Source: Rotaria macrura
Lineage: Eukaryota; Rotifera; Eurotatoria; Philodinida; Philodinidae
Reading direction: 5' to 3'
Length of the DNA: 64,000 nt
NCBI GenBank assembly: GCA_900239685.1
Contig: OENT01000771.1
Location: forward strand, 1 to 64,000
Shown: piece after piece, positions 26,001 through 41,800 of the stretch
How the letters are laid out: the number at the start of each line of letters is the position of its first letter
How positions within the stretch are numbered: the stretch's first letter is position 1
Translations under genes and position numbers: made by a program
Notes under the pieces: generated by a model
Seen by the model: the letters and a program-made list of their open reading frames with translations, nothing else
Databases searched by the model: none
Told to the model about the DNA's origin: nothing

Positions 26001-29000
26001 ATATGATTCTTAATGAATATACTTTGTTGACATTAATCAAAGTAGAACGATAGAAGAAAGATAAAATAAAAACTAAGAAAAAAAAAATATTCAAGGCGAT
26101 TTAATGAATACAATGTTGAAACTTGATAGAGCTTGTATGATTAAATGTGTTAAAACAAGCAGTCAAATAAATTATCTGCGCTCCTTCTGTGACAGTAATT
26201 ATGATAATAATGACGTGAAACTATTGATTATCTACCCTGAAAAACATAAACCCTGTCTACCATCTGTTGTTTTACCTTGCAAGCAATATGATTTGTATGC
26301 TGATAAAATCTCGTATTCTATGCTTAGATGAAAGCCTTGTTTACTTCACTAATACAGAAAACAAAATAATTTGACTTACCAAGTAATTTTAAAACATTTA
26401 ATCGATCTTCTCGTAAATAGGAATCTTGTCCACCATATGGAAATAATGAGTCAATATCTGAATAGAGTGATGCTAAACGACAATATGGATGTATTAATTT
26501 CGATGGTTTATTTAGGATTCTTCCATTCGGTGTACATGGTATACAACAGTGTTGTTTTAAAATATTTAACATTAATGCATCAGCATGATCCAATGCAAAT
26601 AAAACTAGAATATCTTTAACATTTTTCGGTAGAACATTTAAATTAGGTAGAAGTAAATCATTGTATGCTCGATAATGATCATAGAGACTTTTTTGATGTT
26701 CATTGCCAGACATTTTACGTATAAAATAATCTTCTTCACTTAATAATTGACATTTCTTTTCCTTTGAAATTGTTGTTAATGCTTGAACGACAATTTCTTT
26801 AACATTATTTTGTTTATTAAATATATCTAAATAAAACAAAATCAAAGTTCTTGTTTTCTCTAAAGACTATAATTTTACCTGGAAGATAAAGATAAATCTT
26901 ATCCTCTGATAGATCCAATGTACTTGAAAATGTTATTCTTGTTTGTTCATCTGGAACAGATTTTGTTTGATTTTGTTTATTCGCTTTGACTTCTAAATCA
27001 TTAATCATTTGTAATAAACGACGATCTGTTGCATATGTATCTTTGATCCATTTAAATAAAGTTTCGTCAACTATTTGTTGATTACGTAATAATTCTTCTA
27101 ATTTAGTTGATTCAGGCTGATATTTTACACCCATCGATTCAAAAAACTTTCTGTAACTATACAATTCATAGGGAAGTATTTGAACATAGGATGCTAATGG
27201 ATGTGTTTTATCAATAAGATACACTTGATTCGATGATGAAAATCCATTTATACCATTCCATATCCATTCAACAAGATCACATATGCGCATTTCTTTTAAT
27301 ATATCACTTGAATTATTTATATGAGATAATGCATCATATAAACGTTTACATAAATTTAAATAATCAAATGTTTCACTTTTCTGTTCATGTAATGAACATT
27401 TCAGATAACATAAAACAATACATTTTAATTGTTTTATTAATAAATCAAGTTTTACTTCACGCATATCAATTAGAAGACGATTTGATAATGTCGACGATGA
27501 ATTCAATGTACGTGCTTGAGAAACAAATGATTCAGGTAGATCGAGTGCTGATACTAGTGCTGTTGCACCAACGAGAAAAGAATGAGATTTATCGCATACT
27601 TCACGTGGTGTAACAAACGAACGTCGAGAATCAATTGAACCTAAAATTAGAAACAAATTAACAATAGTTATATTTCGAATGTTTTCTTTTTTGTATTGTC
27701 TTAGAAATTTTGAATATGTCCAATGTAGAAATATGAGTTTTGTTCTATATCTTAGACATAGCATAAAAGATGAGATGAGCTAGATTTGGTAATACTTGAA
27801 TAATTTGAATACACCTTTGTTTGTAGTATACCAACAATACTAAGATTTTTCTATACAATCTTGAAAACTTGTTGTCTACTCTAGTTAAAACCAATGTCTC
27901 TATGTTTATAGTGTGACTAGGGAAATTTCGTTTTTCTTGTATCGATCGAAAGTAATACTTCATTACGTTTCTTTTTGTTCTTGTAGATCACTTAAATGTT
28001 TTGGTTCATGCCTCTTGAATGATATATAGTCATGAATAAGATTATTCACTCAAACTGATAGAATTTTAAATTTCAATGTTTAGTTTTTACTTTCTTTTCG
28101 ACTTGTTCCAAATTTGATCTTGACAAATTCATCTTTTCATTCTCTAAAGAATCTATAAATAGCTAAAAGTTGCTTATGCATCGATCGGCAAAAATAGTAC
28201 GATTCTTTTTCTTTTTCTGGCAAAGTTTGTAATTTATACAAACGTCTAATTTGAGATTAGTTTCATTTAAATTTCAAATTTATACTACAGTTAGTGTAAA
28301 AATTTGATAATAGATCGAAGCAATTTTCGAGTGATGCATTTTGATTTTTATTCAATATTTGTGTTACGCAGGTAAAGTTTCGCAATAGTCTACTACATAT
28401 CGAACGAGATACGTTTTACTACGATTGTGCATAGAGATTGATCAAAATGTTATATAATATAATATTACAATGAATGAAAGCTTGTTGAAATAATTGTATG
28501 ATTTTTCAAAATGGAACAAGTTGATTGATAAAAGATAGAAGTCGTTTGGATTTCCTATCTCCGTTGAAATATCTCGTAGCCAATGTCCATCAACATTTCA
28601 TCGTGTATGATAATGTAGATTCTTCAATAGTGATGAATGATAGAAAGTAACTCTGTTTACTATTTATACAACCTTGACAATAACGAGAACAATGATTGTC
28701 AATAGTTAAACGAAAATGCTTTCTACTAATGGAATTTATACAAGTAAAATGAAAACATAAGCTACTCAAACATATTGCATTTTTGCGGTTAACGATCTTT
28801 AGTTTTATTATGCTCCGATTTCTTCAATTTATCACCGTAGGGAAGAAATAAAAACATAAGAGTCTTCTATAACAATAGAAAAAAATAAACCTCGAAAAAG
28901 ATTTCTAATTGAACAGTTGATTTGAAATTATAAACGGTCGATAATTATTCTAACTCAATAACGGATACTAATCTATTGAAGACTTAAACATTTTTAGTAT

Positions 29001-32000
29001 ATTAGAAAGAAAAACCTATTCGAATCGATTAATGATTCGAATAATTATTATGCAAATACACCTGAAATAATGTTACAATTCGCTTGGATTTCGAATCACA
29101 GAATTGACTATTTACTCTATACGATGAGAAGGTGAAAAAAACTATGCTCAAGATATTTTACAAGTATGAATGAAGGTCATTTATAAATAGTCTTTGACGA
29201 TAGATTTGTAAAAATATAATTTAGGTGAATAGTAATAACAATAATAATAATAATATTTTACCTTGCCATGTAAGTGTTGATGGATATGAATGTGGCCGTT
29301 CGAGCATTACTGGTATCCATTGTGTTATATTTAAATATTGTTTAAGACTAATACGTTTCGTTTGTGAATAATCATCAACTAATTTTGGATTTTGATTTAA
29401 TATATCAATTATAAAATCGGCTAATATAAACATTAATGAACGTTTGCCCGATGTAGTTGATTCTTTGATTGTTAATTCACATATATCAATTAATTCATCA
29501 CATTTTACATCATAGTATTGTCGTAGTTTAAGATGCTTCAACAGAATGAGATGTTCATTTATTGAGCATATGTCGACGGATGGTAAATATTTCAATTCGA
29601 ATAGTATCAAAAATTTCTCTTTGTTATTCGTATGAAATGAAGATGGGTCAAACATTTGTTGACATGAACAGAGTTCACCAGTACGATTTAGAAATAAACG
29701 ACTCGTTGATAATGTATCTTGACAAACAACGTCAGTGAGAATCAAATTTGCACAATTCGATAGAAGCCATTTGCCTATAAAATAGGTGAAAAGTAAAAGA
29801 AGAAAAAAAAAACTTTTTTAAAATTTATGTTCAATCCAAAATCGAATACGGTAACACTAATGAATAGAAACTATTCGAAACAATCAATTATGAATACATT
29901 ATATTTAAAAAGATATCAAATTATGAGTAATTGTCAAGGTCATTCATTGTTATATCCTTGTACGAAAATTATTCATGCATATATTTTATGAACAATTACC
30001 TTGTTCTTTGCAATTATTCAGTTATCAGCATGAGTTCAGTCGATGTAAAAAAAAAACTCTGTACAATTGATTCTCATTAAAGAAGGTCGGTATGTGGGAG
30101 TAGAATTTATATTTATTTCTATAGAATCAATTCGAATAGTTTACTTTTAAATATAATCAATGAAAATGTATTGAAAATTGTAGAGTCTATGTAGAATAGA
30201 TTATGTCTAATTTGTTTTCTTTTGGAAAGAGGAGAATAATTGTATTGGCAATGGAACATCCATTAGCAATACTTTTATGGGTGAACTTGACATTTCTTTC
30301 AGCTGATTTTTTATGCAACAGATGGTCAACTACATTTATTTAAGATAACAGAAAGCGCATGCAATTCAACGTACATAAGTACTATCGAATTAGCATAGAA
30401 AAATGAAGAATTTACGATGAAAGAAACTAGGATCGATGAAGTGAGGATGTATTCATTTTGTTTTGAATCATGTAATGCCGAAGAATAATTTTTTAAACAA
30501 AATTATTTGTAATCTTTCTGTTGAAAACTTTCGCAACCTATATTCCTTCTTTTTTTGCGCAACATATTACAGTTGTTCAAGAAAAACAAAATTACTTAAT
30601 TCAGACGTATTACATGCGTTCATCGAGAAAGATATCGTTTAGAAATCAAAACCTTGATAAAGAATCAATTTCACATCGAAAATGGTGTTTGTCTGTTTTT
30701 ACTCATATATGAATTATTTATTTTTAATATGGATCGTGACGATTACAAAGAATAACAAACAGATTTATTTACCTAGGAGTACCATTTTCTGGTGATCGAT
30801 TTTAAAAGGCGTAACAACTGTTGATGAACTTTGTTGCTGTTGTTGCTGTTGCTGTTGTTGTTGTTGTCCGAGTGTTGTTATAAGATATCGAGCAACATGG
30901 GTAAAGTCATGTATAACATAACCTAATTTATCTAATAAAATTCTCGAATCACTATCGGTTACATGAATACATTGTTTTGGTGGTTGTAAATCGACAGGTA
31001 ATTTCGTTCCTGATTCATATATATATAAAATATTATTTAAACTAATATATCTATATTGTTGTTGATTTGAATCATTATTTAAATAAGCATTATCAAAGAT
31101 GGGTAATTGTTTAATACATTGTATATTTGAATCATCTAATTGCTGCGTCATGATACGTGATAAATATTGCCGTAATAATTTAATATCATGTTCATTTAAT
31201 AATGTATTAAATTCATGTTGAATTTTTAATTGCGTAAAATGTCTTAAACGGCATTTAAATATTTGCAATAAACCTAAACATGATAATTGCGGAACGTATT
31301 CATCTATAGATTTATGTCGACGTATAATTTCCGGAAATGGTTCAATACAATAAAAATTTAGTTTTAATAAAATCTTTTGTATAGCTAAATCATCTTTACT
31401 CGGTACAATAGGTAATTGTATAAGACCGATGTTTTTTGATAATTTATATAAAGCTATTGTATTGTTAGCTGTCGATACACCTAATGGACGTGACAAAGGT
31501 TGTAAATAAAGTATATTTGTATTTTCTAACATAGCTAAATCAGTCGGAAATTTTTCATTGATATATTTCCAAAGATTCTCAAGCCATTCAATATTATAAT
31601 AATCATGATTTCTAGGCCATTGGATACAATCATCACCACGACGCCATTCACGTGGTAGCATAACTAAATCAGCAAAATCTTTCGCCGGCATCGATTGTAG
31701 TTGTGTGCGATCTATGCAAATGAAAGAGAAAAACAGAAAAATCAAATATACATAAATATCTATATATATATCAATGGATATATATAAATCCATGGATGAT
31801 GTTTATGAATCATTGTTGTATTCTTTTCGAATGTCAAAATAAATCTTATCAAGTATTTCCATTTTTTTTCTCTTCATGTCTAATCTTTATGCAAATTTTA
31901 TTATTCTATAGAATAAAGGGACAAAAAAACAAAAAAAAAGAATTTGTATAAATATGTATATATATATATATGTATATATCAAAATTATACTCTTACGTTA

Positions 32001-32158
32001 TCCCCTAATGATTATACCGAGAACAACTGCAGATGTCTATTCATATTTTTCTTTTCTTTTTTGTCTGCATTTAGTTGATCGTCGAAATGTAAGGCAAGTC
32101 AATTCATTAGCATACTCGATTAATCAGTAAATGTCAACAACAACTCTCGTTCTACAGT

Positions 32159-32194
<36 letters not shown>

Positions 32195-32693
32195 TGTCTC
32201 TATTGCTTCTCTAATCCTATTAATGGTTTTACGAGTGTCTCTCTTTATTTAATGTGAAACGAAAAAAGAAAAGAACTTCGATGTGTCTATCTCGATCATC
32301 TGTCTTTAGTAATGTTTTGATAAACCATAAAAATATGATTACAAGCAGTTGGTGTTGTAATAGACATTTCTTTTAATTGGAGGTCAAGATCAAGCAGTGT
32401 CCATTTTCACAATTGAAATTAGATCTTTCTTTTATATAAAATCGAATACTTTAGCAATAACGTATTCGACTCATCATTACTTGGATGATTTTTTTTGAAA
32501 AGGAAATTTCAAGAATTCCTATGGTACGGTTTCTTGTCAAGGAATTTCATGCATTAAATTTTACATAAATTATGGATTAAGTCTCGTATTTTTACAAGGT
32601 CTACTAACACACTGCCTTGGCTGAACGACGAAAAAAAGAAACCTAAAAATTTGTATGCTTAACAACCTACGCACACGTTACTTGTCACGCTCT

Positions 32694-32735
<42 letters not shown>

Positions 32736-34151
32736 TTCTGGTGGCCTTCTCGGCAATAAAAGGCTTGCTTATTCGTTCGTTTGTTCGCTGTTCGTCGAAT
32801 GAAGAAAGAGAAAGCACTTAGACACTTATGTAGGTGATGTGTGGTTTTGCGACTTGAGATTCGATCAACGTTTTCATCGTCATCGTCCCTCGCATGAACA
32901 CAATAGAAAGAGAAAAAGAAACTAAGAAGATTAAAGATTGACAGTGATATGTATACACGCGTTTAAGCAGTCATTAATGGCTGTTTTTGTACGGCTAAGA
33001 TACATTTTTCAAGAGCAAGGTCCTTACATCTATCTGTATAAATATACAGTCTAAAACACATTAACATATAATTTGTTGATTAATAAACAGGAGAAAAAAA
33101 AACAGTCGGTTCGTTTATTTGTAAACCTTGTCAGAACATTATGTGAACAATCATTTTTTTTTGTTGTCACATTTATCAAGGATGACTGACAGGTTTTTTT
33201 ACTGACATTTGCCGAACACATATACATGTATACATATTGCATATCGATGAAGCAATATAAGAATGTCGAAAAATTCTGAAGCCCGAAGATTCACTACTAC
33301 ACTCTACATATTCAAGTACAATTCATTCTCTCGTTTTCTTTCTGTCTAACAAAGAAATTCAATCCGCAAAGAAGGCTAAAGATTATCGCACATATACGTA
33401 TAAATACATATATATATATTTATATATATATATATATGTATGTATGTGTAGATGTAGATTCCCTTCATGCTGTTTGCTCTAGTAAATAATCAAAACTCTG
33501 TATGTGCGCATGCTGAGACAAGAAAAAAAGAAGTTATAGCAATGTTGCACAATTTTTCTATGTGCACCCAATTAGAGAATAAGAAAAAACCGGCACAACT
33601 GTTCAAGATACACGCACCCTCATCCTTTTGTATCGACGCTGATGTCGGCGTAGTCGTAGCAATGTTGCGTGACGATAGATAAATATTTGGTGTTGGAGCA
33701 AGATCCCATGTGGAAAGAAAACGAGGTCGATGTGGTTGTAATGGACCCAAATATGATGAAGATAATACTGGTGATGGACTACGTAGACGTTGTTGATGAT
33801 GAGGAGGAAATATCGGTGCAACACGATGAAAATAACGATTGGGTGTTGGCATTGAGCGATTGCCATTACGAATGCCACTCGGATGGGTATTATTTGATAT
33901 TGGATCATAATGGTATGGCATATTTGCTGAAAAACGATATCTTGAGTCCATTTTGTCTATGTTTGAGCACACAATATGTGTGGCGTAGTTTTATTTCAGG
34001 CTAGACAATGAATGCAATCATCATCCTCAATCTTCACTTTCTTCTTCTCTTTGTTCGTCGTCCGCGTGATGAAGAAGAGGAGTAGCAAGAGAGTGACGGC
34101 GCATGTACAGGGACGTCATCGTAAAATCTGTACGTACGTACGTAAGAGGAA

Positions 34152-34197
<46 letters not shown>

Positions 34198-37100
34198 TAT
34201 GCAATAGCAATTGATGTGGGTGATGAGAAGGAGGACCAGTTAGAGCATAGAGAAAGAGAGACAGAGACACAGAGAAGAAAAAGAAACGAAGAGTAATATG
34301 TATACACGCGTAAGAAAAAGGCGAAGAAGAGTAATACCATCACATTCTTTCTTTTTTTCTGTACATTTACTATTCTTGTGGTGATGCTAACATTACACCA
34401 GTACGACAAAACTGTGTAATGTCATCACATAATGAAGTCGTTATAAGATAATAGTGATTGAGATTTTTTGCGTAATCTTTGACGTGCGCATGTTTTACCA
34501 ACGTATTATTATACGAAATAAAAACAATTGACAAATGAATAAAAAGTTGATGAAACTTTTAAAAAAATAAAATGTAATTAAATTATTCAATCGATGCTCA
34601 TTTACATAAGTATAGATGAACTGATGTTAAAACTGAGACAAATGTAGTCTTTCGGTATTATATGAATAAAACTGTAAACATATACTATAAATGTTAATTT
34701 AGCTCTGTTTTTCTTTCTGCTTCTATGCATCATATAACAACCTTCAGTTGAAACAAAGATTCTTGACGTATGTTTATATAAAAACGAGACAAATTGGTTC
34801 GTATGTCTACTTATTACCTTGAGACTAGTTCATTAATTTAATAGGTGATGGTTCTCAATCAAGGCATAAACTATCGTTATTAAAATATAACCACATCCAA
34901 CGAATGGATGTCCATGTTAATAGTAATTGTCTTGTCTACAATATGAATGAACATATTCGAAATGCTAATTTCCGGAGAACACATTTGATTATTTGATAAT
35001 AGCAAAACATTTCTAAATGGTAAAATTCGTTTTCATTTTATCAATGTGATTGTAAGAAAAAGTGGAAAATTCCATTCAAAGTCCTACATATAAAATGAGA
35101 AGCATAATACAGAACAAATGGATTAGTACGTTCGTCAAGAAATCAGTGAAACGTATCCAGACAATTTATTATGTATGATCTCCTGTTTGACTCTAATCGT
35201 TGTCCTAGTTTTATGGACAAAACTATTTAAAATATAATGAAAATATATCAGACACTTAGCATATAATTACATAAGAATATCTATATATTCGGTTTTCTCT
35301 TTTCTCAATTATTTCTGCCTTGATTTTTCAAGTTCACTTTACCAACGTACAAAATGCATCACTTGAAATGCATTGACGTATAGATCATTTTCTATTATCA
35401 ATTTGCATACGATCGAATTTAACAAAGAAAAAAAAAAAAAGAAAACACAAGAGAAGAAAAAAACGATCGAAGAAGAATGATTAAATATTAGTTTCTGCGT
35501 ACGTACATATCGAAGTGATACATATCGTAGCATGCTCAATGTTCTTTTTTTTCTCTTTCTTGAATAGAATGTAGATAGGAAAAATCAACAAGATTGAAAT
35601 TTTTTTAAAACTATTTCTAACTGTAGACATTGTCCAAGGACATGTGTAAGCGCAAAGAAAAGTATTTACCCGTTTGCATTATTGGCATGTAGACTATCTG
35701 TTTTGCAACTAATATCCCTGCCTTATCTGTTTCTTTTTCTTTGCTATTTCCTATGAAGAAATACATATACAAAACAGACAAACGATCCATTATCGTACCG
35801 ATATCGTTTAGTGGTTGTTGATATTCTTCATGCTGTTGTTCATTATTATTTATTGCCGTTTGTTGTACAATAGTTTTCACCAGATCAAGATCAAGTGATA
35901 TAGGTCGTTTTACCTGCTTTTTAAGCCAACCACGACCAATACACATGGGTACTGGTGTGTGCTGTGTATTTACATTGATTTGAGATTTATAATGTTGAGA
36001 TTCTTTTGAAACATGTTTCGTATTATGGGTTGCTGCTGCAGACGGTTTATTACGAAATATGGACAGATTTTTTGATGACAGAAAATTACTGAAGAATGAA
36101 TTGCGTTTTTTTGATGGATTTGTCGTGCCAGGGGCCGATGCCATTGACGTTTAGATGAAAAAGAAGTGAAAGAACAAGACGGACTGACTCTTCGAGTCTA
36201 TTCACTATAATAGAATCTTAGCAAAAGGATCTTTTCTTTTGCTCCTTTTGACATACATACACACATATCGTTCCTTTCTCTTGTTCGTCCTTTTGTGCAC
36301 TCCGGTTTTTTCTCTCTTCTTCGAATCTCTCCCATTTCTTTTTTTTTTCTTCTCTTTTTGTATATTTCTTTATCAGAACACCTGAATATTTGCATATAAC
36401 TGATGTATAAAAAAGAAAAATGAAAGAAAGAAAAGAAAGAATCGGACAAGAAGCCAAATATGCCAAATGTCATTTGGAGAATGTGTCCGGTTATTGTGAA
36501 ATAAAAACCTTTCAATGCCATATGATTAGGACAGTTCTATTGAACGCGCATATGGTTATGATAACAGTCATAAATGTTATATGAAAACGTGAATGACATA
36601 GAAAAAGAATAGAAGAAAGGGAAATGAAAAAGTCATATTCATTTTGCAAATCTTTATCACAGTTAACAACAACATAAAAGAAAAAGAAACTAGGTAGAAT
36701 TTGAAATCAATAATCGTTTCGGTAGTTTTAACATTTTATTTATGACTTTCTATTGACATATACTTGTAAAGTATTGTGTTGTTATCGTCATACTTTTGAC
36801 TAAATCTCAATGAATAATATCATATAAACGAATAGTATAGAATCATTAAATGCTTACGACATTCTTTAACAAACATGATTATAAGTACTATTCTATAAAA
36901 CATAACGAGAAAGAAAAAACGCAGATACATATTTATATGTGAATCAACAAGTTCGTTTTAAAGTTCTACTAAAATATCTCTCGTGTATGATGTTTTCTTA
37001 ACGTTCTCTTTTTGTTTTATAAACAAAGATTGAACTAAAAGATCATACGTAATAGTTGATTGAAATCGTTTGTTCGTTTGTTTTTTTTTTCAACTCCTCC

Positions 37101-38786
37101 TTTCAGTTTATACAATACGTCAAGTGACAGGTCTTCAATCTAATCTTGATTGATATGTCCATATAGGTTCATACATTTACTCAATGCTCCATCTATACCG
37201 ACTCTAATTACAGAGGTCGATTTTCGTACAGTGGCTTACTTAGTTTTTTTCTTTTCATTTGAGCACAAAAAAAAAAAAAGAAATTCAACATTAAGTTACA
37301 TCATGCTTTTTTCTTACTAATCGATATATATATATATATATATATATTGAGTGAGAGAGTGAGGAAGAATTCGGTTTTTTTTGTACTGTGAAGGTCCTAT
37401 GTACATTTAATTTAGTTCTTCTTTTCAATTTTCATGCATCCGTCACGTTCTATCAAAATGAATATCGATGAGTAAAATGAAATGAACGAGAATATGACGA
37501 GTAGAAGAACTCTTGAAATCCGTTCCAAGTGTTTTCTATTTATCGATGATTGTTAGTATATAATTTCATAAATCAAGAGATGAATATGTTACCTTTACAT
37601 TTGAAGTGAAAAAGTAATGGTTGAGTATGAATTTGTTCTTTGTAATGATGAACGTGGGTCGGTAGTGGACTATCGGTTCGATATTTATATAGAAGTGATG
37701 TCGTTTTCGATGGTGATGTAGGTTTTGCTGAACAATACGGTGTATTACCCATTTAAATATTGATAATTAAATAGGAAAGAGACAAAAGAAAAAGAATAAA
37801 ACGCCAAATGCCTCAGGTATCCAATTTAAAGTAGAAATTGAACCTTTTCTTCTTCTTCTTCTTCGTCAAGTTTATTGCGTATTCTTGTCTTTATTGTTGG
37901 TATTGATATTGATAATCATAGGTATATACTTTTTCTTCGTTGTCTATTTTTTCGTATTGCTTGATTATGGATCAACATGAACAGATCAATTTTCAAAGGT
38001 ATTTGATTCGACGATTCATGTCGAGGTCTTGCGAAGAAAGTTTACACATCAATGTGTATGAATTACGACGTGCACACAAAAGAAAGTCGAAGAAACGAAT
38101 TATTGCGACGTATGAGTATTCAAGTGCTTACCAAAGCCACCAACCAACACCGGATCAGTAGAATTTTGAACTGTGATTGTTCTTAATATTGAGGAATCGC
38201 TGAGAGAATGGCAGAGTACGAAAGAAAGAGACAGGGACGAAGAGAAAAAGAAGAAAAAAGAAACCAGAAAGAGAAAAATAATAATAATAGGTGACAAATC
38301 ACATATTGGATGCTGATATAATAGTACAATATTTTCTGTATTGAAGTGTACATACGGTTATGAAAGATTGGACATATGATATCCTCGTTATTGAGCAGTA
38401 ACGAGAAAAAAAATGACTTTTTCTTCTCTCACATTATTCATAAATGTCTATCAAACGTTGATGGCTTTGTATCAGTCAATCTAGATGATCAGTTATACCC
38501 ATTAGAGAACCATTTTTCTTTTAATCATTCGACAATGAAATAACCTGATAGTAGGAAGAAAGAAACGTAACGATTACTCTTCGGCTTTTTTTGTTTGAAT
38601 TCTTTCTATCTTCGAACTATGCTTTCATTATGAGGAAATATACGACGTAATCAAAATGTGTACATCAGTAATTAATTCATTGACCATGCAAGACAGGCGA
38701 ACATTACAGTTCTATTGATGAGTGAACCCTTTTCACCTTGGCCTCACGCGCCTCGTGCATTTTTTGCTTCCAAACATACAAATGAA

Positions 38787-38821
<35 letters not shown>

Positions 38822-41800
38822 CCAATTGAGGGTGTTTTATTAACCTTGCTCCAAGATACATCACATTTGGATAAGATCGAGAACGATGACGACGACGACG
38901 AAGAAGAAGAAGAAGGAGAGGAAAATTAGGAGCAAAAAGAAAGCAATAGTTCACATAGAAACTACTGAATCTTTGTTCTTCATTCTCTGAGTACAAGAAA
39001 CGATAGACAGACACACACACACGGACACAACTAGATAGATAGACAGTCGGACATGATTATTAGCTAACTACGAAACTATCTCTATTTCTATAGGAATCTA
39101 TTTTAACTGATGATTTATATGAGATAACGTACAGAAAAATGATTTCCTTATCATTCATAATAGGTCGATATTTTCGAGATTTACTTCCTTATTAGCTATG
39201 AACATCTGCGAGACACACACGTTTACACTAAATCCTAAGAAGTAGTTTACTGTAACATATAGGAAATGTCATCCTATTAATTATATAACAGACACATGGA
39301 AAAACTATCGGCATGAACAATTTGAATTGAGATGCTCATAGAATTTTCTTTTATCAGAAAAGAAATCATTTACATCAATAGAAAAATAAAGTCATCCTTT
39401 CATTATTTCATCTGTCAATAAATGAAATCATACAAAAGCCCGTAAATATGTTAAGCTTCCCATTCATTATTTATTATTCATGATTACCTCGATCATAAGG
39501 TGATGGTGAAGCCGATATTGATCGACGAGGATTGTCTGGTGGTTGCATGGCCCCATAACGATTATAATAGTTTGAACGATACATATGGAAATGAAAATTC
39601 TAATCGACTCTTAGTTAGAAAAAAAAACAACTTTCTTTTGCCACCAGCACTAATGCCGTTGTCGTATGTGGTGCCAGTTGGGGGTAGTCGTTCGGTTTGT
39701 TGCACTGAGACATTTTCTTTTTTTCTCTACTCTATATTCTCTACTACTTTCTTTTCTCTATTCTATGTATGGACGCTGTTTGAATATGTAAAAAAAAAAG
39801 AATCGTCTGCTATAATAAGCCCATAGCAGAAAAAAAAGAGAAAAAGGAAAATGTGTCATTTTATGACGATCTTTTTCTTTCTCGGATAGAATCAACAAAA
39901 TGAAAAGAGAGAACTTATGTGTAAGTTCTAGCATGTTAAACAAGAAGCAATGAAAAAAAAAATGAAAAATTACTTTAAAAGAACACATACCTTGAAAATT
40001 TTCTGATGATAGTACATCAAATAATTTCTTATCAATATTTGTATTTAAAAATCGATCATAGTGTTTTTCTTGAAATAATTTTAAAAAATCTGAATTATGA
40101 TCTATGATGTATACGATTGATGATTGTTTTCCTTGAAATGTTATAAAATTATTATTGGCTAATGGTAATAATTGTAATTCAAGCACAAGACCTGGATCAG
40201 GATCATTTAATGTAATATATGTTAATAATGAAAGTTTTTGATCACATGTTAAGTGTGCCAGTATGTTTGAATTTTTAGCTAGTAATTCTGATGCATGAAA
40301 TGGTGTCATTACTTGTAAATAATGTTTGTTAGAATATTTACATAAACCATTGATTACATGAGATGGTAGAATGACAATTGGAGCGTTAGCTTCAGAAAAC
40401 ACGGATGTAAGAACATCTTGAATGGGTCCTGCTTCAACATTATTTATAATCATATCTTCTATAGCTACATAACCCCAACCGTCAGTAACTGAGTAGAATA
40501 ATTCTTGTTTACCTTAAAAACAAAAACACAACACAATGAGTTCGCAAATTCAATCGAATCAATATACAAGCGAGTGTTGACAATTCAATGGTAAATATTA
40601 TGACGTAGTACAATTATATATGAATCACTGTCGATTCATTAATGAAATCATTATTCTATTTCAATTAAACGATACGTTTATTAGAAATCAATGTTACGGT
40701 CACAACCAGAAGTTTATATTCTTTTTCTTTTGCATCACTTATTCTCTGAGTCTATTATGTAAAAGATGGATGTAATGAGTCTTCTACTCTTGTAAATATA
40801 TATATAATGTAATAAAGCTATATTTGTTACGTCTTATGAAGCGAATCTATTGAAGTGTCATTGATTGAAAAGAAAAGAAATATATTTCAACTTTAAATTT
40901 CTTTCTATGAGAATAGTAATTTGAAGAAATAAAATTACATTGAAAACATCTGGAGGAATAATTTGAAATCTATGGAAGATTTTGAAAAGGTAAAAAAAAT
41001 AATACTTGACTTGATAATAAAATTCATGTGAATACACATGATGAATATAGTTTTGAAATATCTATTTTTGTTTCGTTTTATTAGATCGATTCTGATCCTA
41101 TGTAATCCATAGAATGTCTATCACAGTGATGACAGCAGCTCTTTTAATGAAGGTCATTTTAAATTTGCATGGAACTTAAGTATTCACAAGTGTAACACAT
41201 TCTGCCACTTGATGAGTCTCATGGATTAGTCATTATAGTTCTACCTCAGTACAATCGCAGCTGTGAAATCGGAAACATATTTTTCGAATCCCATTGAGAC
41301 AACAGTAGGCATAATGCTTTCTTTTCTATCATCGCAGCAGGTTTTTGACCTTGAATAGACATCTCTTATATGATTCATGAATAGTTATACTATTGATGTT
41401 CAATACTGAATCCGATAAAGTCACAAAGAATTATTTACAATAATGTCTATAGACGAATCTTTCATACAATAGCAATAGAACATAACGAGTTAATGCAATT
41501 ATTGAAGGATAATTTCTTCTCTATCAAGGATTTCTTTCATTCGTATTCGCACGTACGCTAGTCTCTAATCAAGACATTCATCAACGAACAGTAGAAAAAG
41601 TTGATGTTCGTGATGACATGATTTCATTGACTTTGATATAAAAGACTGTTGTTTTTTACATATCAAATCGTATAGTTCACTTATGTTTTAATTTGTTTAT
41701 ACCGAATAGTTGACAATGAATGTTATCAAGAACAAAAATTCAATTGAATAATTGCTTGAGATCTTACCGATTTCAGCCCAAATATCTGGTATGAGATTAT

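Noticed and set aside
32000..32060. Short ATG-to-donor segment ending at a GTATAA
   Set aside because: Phase 0 at the donor, so it cannot join exon 5; weak donor.
34012..34409. Open frames on both strands across the (GA)n tract
   Set aside because: Produced by the dinucleotide repeat; not protein-like.
35339..35539. 66-codon minus-strand open frame with a GTAAAG donor near its end
   Set aside because: The ATG-to-donor piece ends in phase 2, incompatible with exon 5, and the rest is low-complexity.
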